Shown here piece by piece: positions 59,982 through 64,000 of a stretch of DNA of 64,000 nucleotides. The DNA lies in the NCBI GenBank assembly GCA_002315385.1, contig DCHZ01000003.1, positions 62,001-126,000 on the forward strand, written 5' to 3'. The stretch is from Firmicutes bacterium UBA1739. GTDB taxonomy: Bacteria > Bacillota > Clostridia > Peptostreptococcales > Anaerovoracaceae. The notes under the pieces are model-generated. The model searched no databases, was not told the DNA's origin, and was given only the letters and a program-made list of their open reading frames with translations. Position 1 is the stretch's first letter. Each line of letters starts with the position of its first letter. A program made the position numbers and the translations under genes.

Positions 59982-62900
59982 ATGGCAGAAAGTATGGTTA
60001 GAATGGGAATCGATGTCGGTTCAACAACAGTAAAGATTTCTGTTCTGGATTCGGATAACAAATTAATATTTAAGCATTATGATCGTCATCTTTCCAATAT
60101 TTTCGAAAAAGTTGAAGAAATTCTTGGTATAACCTATTCTAAGCTGGGAGATTGCAGTGTTCGGATTTCAGTAACAGGTTCGGGAGGCTTGGCTGTTGCC
60201 GAGGTTTTGGGGCTTCCTTTTGTTCAGGAGGTAATTGCCTGCAGCAAAGCGATTGAAACTTTTATTCCTGAAACAGATGTGGCAATAGAACTCGGCGGTG
60301 AGGATGCAAAAATTACTTTTTTCAAACCTTCCATTGAGCAGAGAATGAACGGAACCTGTGCGGGAGGAACCGGCGCATTTATTGACCAGATGGCTGTGCT
60401 GCTGAATACTGATTCGGCGGGCCTGAATGAAGCCGCAAAAAACAGTGATATGATTTATCCGATTGCGGCACGCTGCGGAGTTTTTGCCAAAACCGATATT
60501 CAGCCACTTATTAACGAAGGCGCAAGTGTGGAGAATCTTGCTGCTTCAATATTTCAGGCAGTGGTTAATCAGACCATCACAGGTCTTGCCTGCGGAAGAA
60601 CAATACGGGGAAATGTTGCGTTTCTCGGAGGACCGTTATTCTTTCTGTCTGAATTAAGAAAGAGATTTGAAATAACTCTCAACCTGAAGCCGGAGCAGGT
60701 ACTGTTCCCGGATGATGCGCATTATTATGTATCCATGGGTGCCGCAATAATATCGGGAGAACAGAAGGCCGATAGCTTTTCGGATATAATAAACAGAATG
60801 AAAGAGTATAAAGGAGAGTCGGTGGAAATCACACAGCATCTGCCGCCGCTTTTCAATAATGAAGAGGATTATATAGAGTTTGCCGCAAGACATGCCGAGG
60901 ACACTGTGGAAAAGGGAGAACTGGCAGAAGCGGAAGGACCTCTGTTCCTGGGAATAGATGCGGGTTCAACGACTACAAAAGCAGCTGTTATTGATCCCGA
61001 CGGAAGGCTTCTGTATTCTTTCTACAAAAATAATGAAGGAAAACCTCTTGAGGCGGCAGGTGAGATGCTCGGTGAATTATATTCACTGCTTCCGGAAAAG
61101 GCATATATCGCAAATTCGGTTTCCACGGGTTATGGGGAAGCCCTTATTAAAGCTGCATATGGCACCGATCTGGGCGAGATAGAAACAATGGCTCACTTTA
61201 AAGCCGCAAATTATTTTATGCCCGGCGTTACTTTTATCCTTGACATCGGCGGTCAGGACATGAAATGCATGATGGTAAAGGACGGGTATATTTACAATAT
61301 TCTTCTGAACGAGGCATGCTCTTCAGGCTGCGGATCGTTCATTGAAACATATGCGAAATCAATGAATCTCAGTGTATCGGAATTCGCAAAAAAAGCAATT
61401 GAGGCAAAAAATCCTGTGGATCTGGGAACCAGATGTACTGTTTTCATGAATTCCAAAGTAAAACAGGCCCAGAAAGAAGGAGCTACAATCGGTGATGTTT
61501 CGGCAGGACTGTCATATTCTGTCATAAAGAATGCACTGTATAAAGTAATCAAACTCAGAAATCCTAAAGAAGCCGGTGATAAAATCGTGGTACAGGGCGG
61601 CACATTCCTGAATGATGCGGTTTTAAGAAGCATCGAGCTGGTAATGGAAAGAAATGTTGTGAGACCTGATATTTCGGGAATCATGGGGGCTTTCGGGGCT
61701 GCAATTATCGGTGCTGAGCGATGGCAGAAGGGAAGTAAATCTTCTCTGATAAAACCGGAAAAGCTCACAGGCTTCAGGGCTTCGGTAAGCAATGCACGTT
61801 GTAAGGGCTGTGAGAATCACTGTCTGCTCACAGTGAATACCTTCCCCGACGGGAAAAAATTCATAACGGGAAACCGATGCGAAGTGGGTGCGGGTCTGCA
61901 TAAAGATACGCAGAACATTCCTAATTTATATAAATACAAATACGACAGGCTGTTTCAGCATTACACTCCGCTGGAGGAGGAGTTCGCTCCGAGAGGTACG
62001 GTGGGTATTCCGCGGGTGTTGAATATGTATGAAAACTATCCTTTCTGGTTCACACTTTTTTCCGAGCTGGGCTTCAGAGTAATTCTGTCCCCGCATTCAT
62101 CAAAAAAAATATATGAACTGGGAATAGATACGATTTCTTCCGATACGGCATGTTATCCGGCAAAGCTGGTACACGGTCATATCAGGAGCCTGGTGGACAG
62201 CGGGATTAAGCATATTTTCTATCCTTCGATAAACCACGAGGTTATCGAAGACAATAAAAGAGACAATCATTATAACTGTCCGATAGTTGCCACGTATCCG
62301 GAAGTGGTTATGAACAATATGGATGAGTGTTTTGCCGAAAATGATGTATGGTTCGACCATCCGTTTATGCCGTATCACGACAGGGATAAGCTGGCATTAA
62401 GATTTTACGAGCATTATAAATCTCTGGGACTTACATATGACGAAGTGAAAAAAGCAGTTAAGGCTGCGGAGAAAGAAGATTATCTGTTTAAAAATGAAAT
62501 AAGGCAGAAAGCTCTGGAGATAATCGACGAGTGCAGAAAGACCGGAAGAAAAATCGTTGTTCTAGCCGGAAGACCGTATCATCTTGACCCCGAAATCAAC
62601 CACGGTCTTGACGAGATTATTACAGCCTACGGAATGGCTGTGGTAACAGAGGACTCGGTGGCATGGATGTCAAAGGATGACAGAAGGTTCAGGGTACTTA
62701 ACCAGTGGACTTATCATTCCAGACTTTACAGAGCCGCCGAAGTGGTATCGGAAAACGAGGACATGGAGCTGATTCAGATCAACTCTTTCGGGTGCGGCGT
62801 TGATGCCGTAACAACGGATCAGGTCAATGAAATTCTGGATCTGAATAATAAGCTTTACACTCTGATCAAAATAGACGAAGGTTCCAACCTCGGGGCCGCG

Positions 62901-64000
62901 AGAATCCGAATCCGTTCGCTGAAGGTGGCGGCTGAGGACAGAGAGAGGAACGGAATTCATCCGGAAAAAAATCCGGCGCTTTATGTAAAAAAACCGGAAT
63001 TCACTAAGGAAATGAGAAAGGATTATACTTTGCTCTTCCCTCAGATGGCACCTTTCCACTTCTCGCTGATGGAAGCTGTTTTGAGAAGCGAAGGATATAA
63101 TGTTGAGCTGCTGCCGAATACGGACAGAGAGGACATAGAGTGCGGTCTGAAGTACCTTAATAATGATGCGTGTTATCCTACCATCGTATCTCTCGGTCAG
63201 ATGATAAAAGCCGTTCAGTCCGGCAAATATGATACTGACAAAATCGCACTGATGATGTCTCAGACCGGAGGAGGATGCAGGGCCAGCAACTATATTGCGC
63301 TTCTACGCTATGCACTGAAACAAATGGGACTCAGCCACATTCCTATTATATCGTTTAATTTTGTGGGACTGGAGAAGAATTCGGGCTTCAAAATTACTCC
63401 TGCGATAATTCTGAAGGCAATGAAAGCTATTCTTCTCGGAGACCTGATATCTGAATTACTGTACAGAGTCAGACCTTATGAAAAAGTTCCGGGTTCCGCA
63501 GATCTTCTGTATGAAAAGTGTAACAGGCTTTTTGTGGAAGAGGTTAAACGTGCGGGATACGGCAGTTTCAGGAAAACAATCCGAAAAGTAATAAAAGAAT
63601 TCGAAGAATTTGAAATATATGAAGATCTGAAAAAACCGCGTGTGGGTGTAGTGGGGGAAATTCTTGTAAAATACCATCCTGGTGCAAACAACGATATCGT
63701 GGGAACGATAGAAGCGGAAGGCGGAGAAGCCGTTGTGCCGGGAATGTTTGACTTTTTCCTCTATGGAATGTATAATAAGAAATTCAATTATGAAAAATTA
63801 GCCGGTTCATATAAAGATATGGCGATAAATATTACCGGAATTAAAATTGCCGAAAAGATTCGCGATATCATACGAAGTGAGTTGAAGAACAGCAGGCGTT
63901 TTCATGCTCCCGACAGAATAGAGGAACTGGCTGAAAAGGCGGAAAATATTCTTTCCATGGGAAGTCAGTGCGGTGAAGGATGGCTGCTTACCGCAGAGAT
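59982..64000 (+). CDS. 2-Hydroxyacyl-CoA dehydratase activator family, long form (partial)
   Basis: The open frame begins at ATG 59982 (after AAAGGGG) and continues past the window end, so over 1339 residues are seen. It contains two BadF/BcrA-type ASKHA ATPase domains: GIDVGSTTVKISVLD with CAGGTGAFIDQM, and GIDAGSTTTKAAVID with DIGGQDMKCM and ACSSGCGSFIE. A DUF2229 part and a dehydratase-like part follow (CYPAKLVHGHI, INHEVIED, MSQTGGGCRASNYIALLRYALK, MGSQCGEGWLL). HgdC-like activators drive electrons into 2-hydroxyacyl-CoA dehydratases with ATP. These giant versions are known but poorly understood; the C-terminus lies outside the window. Confidence 0.88.
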   Translation, partial: MAESMVRMGIDVGSTTVKISVLDSDNKLIFKHYDRHLSNIFEKVEEILGITYSKLGDCSVRISVTGSGGLAVAEVLGLPFVQEVIACSKAIETFIPETDVAIELGGEDAKITFFKPSIEQRMNGTCAGGTGAFIDQMAVLLNTDSAGLNEAAKNSDMIYPIAARCGVFAKTDIQPLINEGASVENLAASIFQAVVNQTITGLACGRTIRGNVAFLGGPLFFLSELRKRFEITLNLKPEQVLFPDDAHYYVSMGAAIISGEQKADSFSDIINRMKEYKGESVEITQHLPPLFNNEEDYIEFAARHAEDTVEKGELAEAEGPLFLGIDAGSTTTKAAVIDPDGRLLYSFYKNNEGKPLEAAGEMLGELYSLLPEKAYIANSVSTGYGEALIKAAYGTDLGEIETMAHFKAANYFMPGVTFILDIGGQDMKCMMVKDGYIYNILLNEACSSGCGSFIETYAKSMNLSVSEFAKKAIEAKNPVDLGTRCTVFMNSKVKQAQKEGATIGDVSAGLSYSVIKNALYKVIKLRNPKEAGDKIVVQGGTFLNDAVLRSIELVMERNVVRPDISGIMGAFGAAIIGAERWQKGSKSSLIKPEKLTGFRASVSNARCKGCENHCLLTVNTFPDGKKFITGNRCEVGAGLHKDTQNIPNLYKYKYDRLFQHYTPLEEEFAPRGTVGIPRVLNMYENYPFWFTLFSELGFRVILSPHSSKKIYELGIDTISSDTACYPAKLVHGHIRSLVDSGIKHIFYPSINHEVIEDNKRDNHYNCPIVATYPEVVMNNMDECFAENDVWFDHPFMPYHDRDKLALRFYEHYKSLGLTYDEVKKAVKAAEKEDYLFKNEIRQKALEIIDECRKTGRKIVVLAGRPYHLDPEINHGLDEIITAYGMAVVTEDSVAWMSKDDRRFRVLNQWTYHSRLYRAAEVVSENEDMELIQINSFGCGVDAVTTDQVNEILDLNNKLYTLIKIDEGSNLGAARIRIRSLKVAAEDRERNGIHPEKNPALYVKKPEFTKEMRKDYTLLFPQMAPFHFSLMEAVLRSEGYNVELLPNTDREDIECGLKYLNNDACYPTIVSLGQMIKAVQSGKYDTDKIALMMSQTGGGCRASNYIALLRYALKQMGLSHIPIISFNFVGLEKNSGFKITPAIILKAMKAILLGDLISELLYRVRPYEKVPGSADLLYEKCNRLFVEEVKRAGYGSFRKTIRKVIKEFEEFEIYEDLKKPRVGVVGEILVKYHPGANNDIVGTIEAEGGEAVVPGMFDFFLYGMYNKKFNYEKLAGSYKDMAINITGIKIAEKIRDIIRSELKNSRRFHAPDRIEELAEKAENILSMGSQCGEGWLLTAE

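Noticed and set aside
1..64000. CRISPR array, prophage or insertion sequence
   Set aside because: No regularly spaced repeat series, integrase, transposase or phage structural gene was found. The only repeats are the small intergenic ones listed.

Overview
The window is a stretch of chromosome from a Gram-positive, low-to-moderate GC anaerobe, most likely a non-sporulating member of the class Clostridia (Bacillota). This rests on gene content and order: asp23-nusB-xseA-xseB-ispA-dxs-tlyA, rpsT-lepA-hemW-hrcA-grpE-dnaK-dnaJ-prmA-rsmE-mtaB, CIRCE control of heat shock, AGGAGG-type ribosome sites with frequent TTG starts, rubrerythrin, an HgdC-type dehydratase activator and an SLH surface protein. 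No prophage, insertion sequence, CRISPR array or rRNA operon was seen, and almost all genes look like vertically inherited core genes.

Layout. 1-3.7 kb: the tail of a probable adenine deaminase, an rRNA methyltransferase, a conserved unknown and alanine racemase. 3.6-14.2 kb: tRNA-Glu, a relic of spoIIIAH, then asp23, nusB, a TsaD paralog, xseAB, isoprenoid genes (ispA, dxs), tlyA, a DUF975 membrane protein, a split chromate transporter and mnmM. 14.2-28.6 kb: rpsT, a tiny relic of spoIIP, lepA, hemW, the hrcA-grpE-dnaK-dnaJ heat-shock genes, prmA, rsmE, mtaB, a HIT protein, rpsU and yqeY. 28.6-30.7 kb: queH, a beheaded acetyltransferase and an NlpC/P60 hydrolase. 31-37.4 kb: a molybdate uptake and molybdenum-cofactor operon (modABC, a MoeA-like gene, moaA, moaC, mogA and a divergent moaE-like gene). 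37.4-48.2 kb: an MFS exporter, an acyl-CoA ligase, an M29 aminopeptidase, an orphan PqqD-like protein, tRNA-Ser, an SLH surface protein, an acetyltransferase, a metallo-beta-lactamase-fold enzyme and putP. 48.2-64 kb: rubrerythrin, sbcDC, an acetyltransferase, a fused feoAB with its small Cys-rich partner, an EF-G/TetM-like GTPase fused to a YacP/Rae1 nuclease domain, an alpha/beta hydrolase, and a very long HgdC-type activator that runs off the end.

The most informative observations are these. First, two sporulation genes survive only as fragments exactly where intact copies sit in spore formers: a SpoIIIAH C-terminal piece before asp23, and a short SpoIIP active-site piece between rpsT and lepA. 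gpr and the recN-spoIVB-spo0A tail are also absent, which points to secondary loss of sporulation. Second, a ribosome-acting GTPase is fused to an A-site mRNA nuclease domain, suggesting a one-protein ribosome rescue or surveillance factor. Third, there is a family of small non-coding elements with inverted ends, present in at least three intergenic gaps. All calls come from reading the sequence; no database search was possible.
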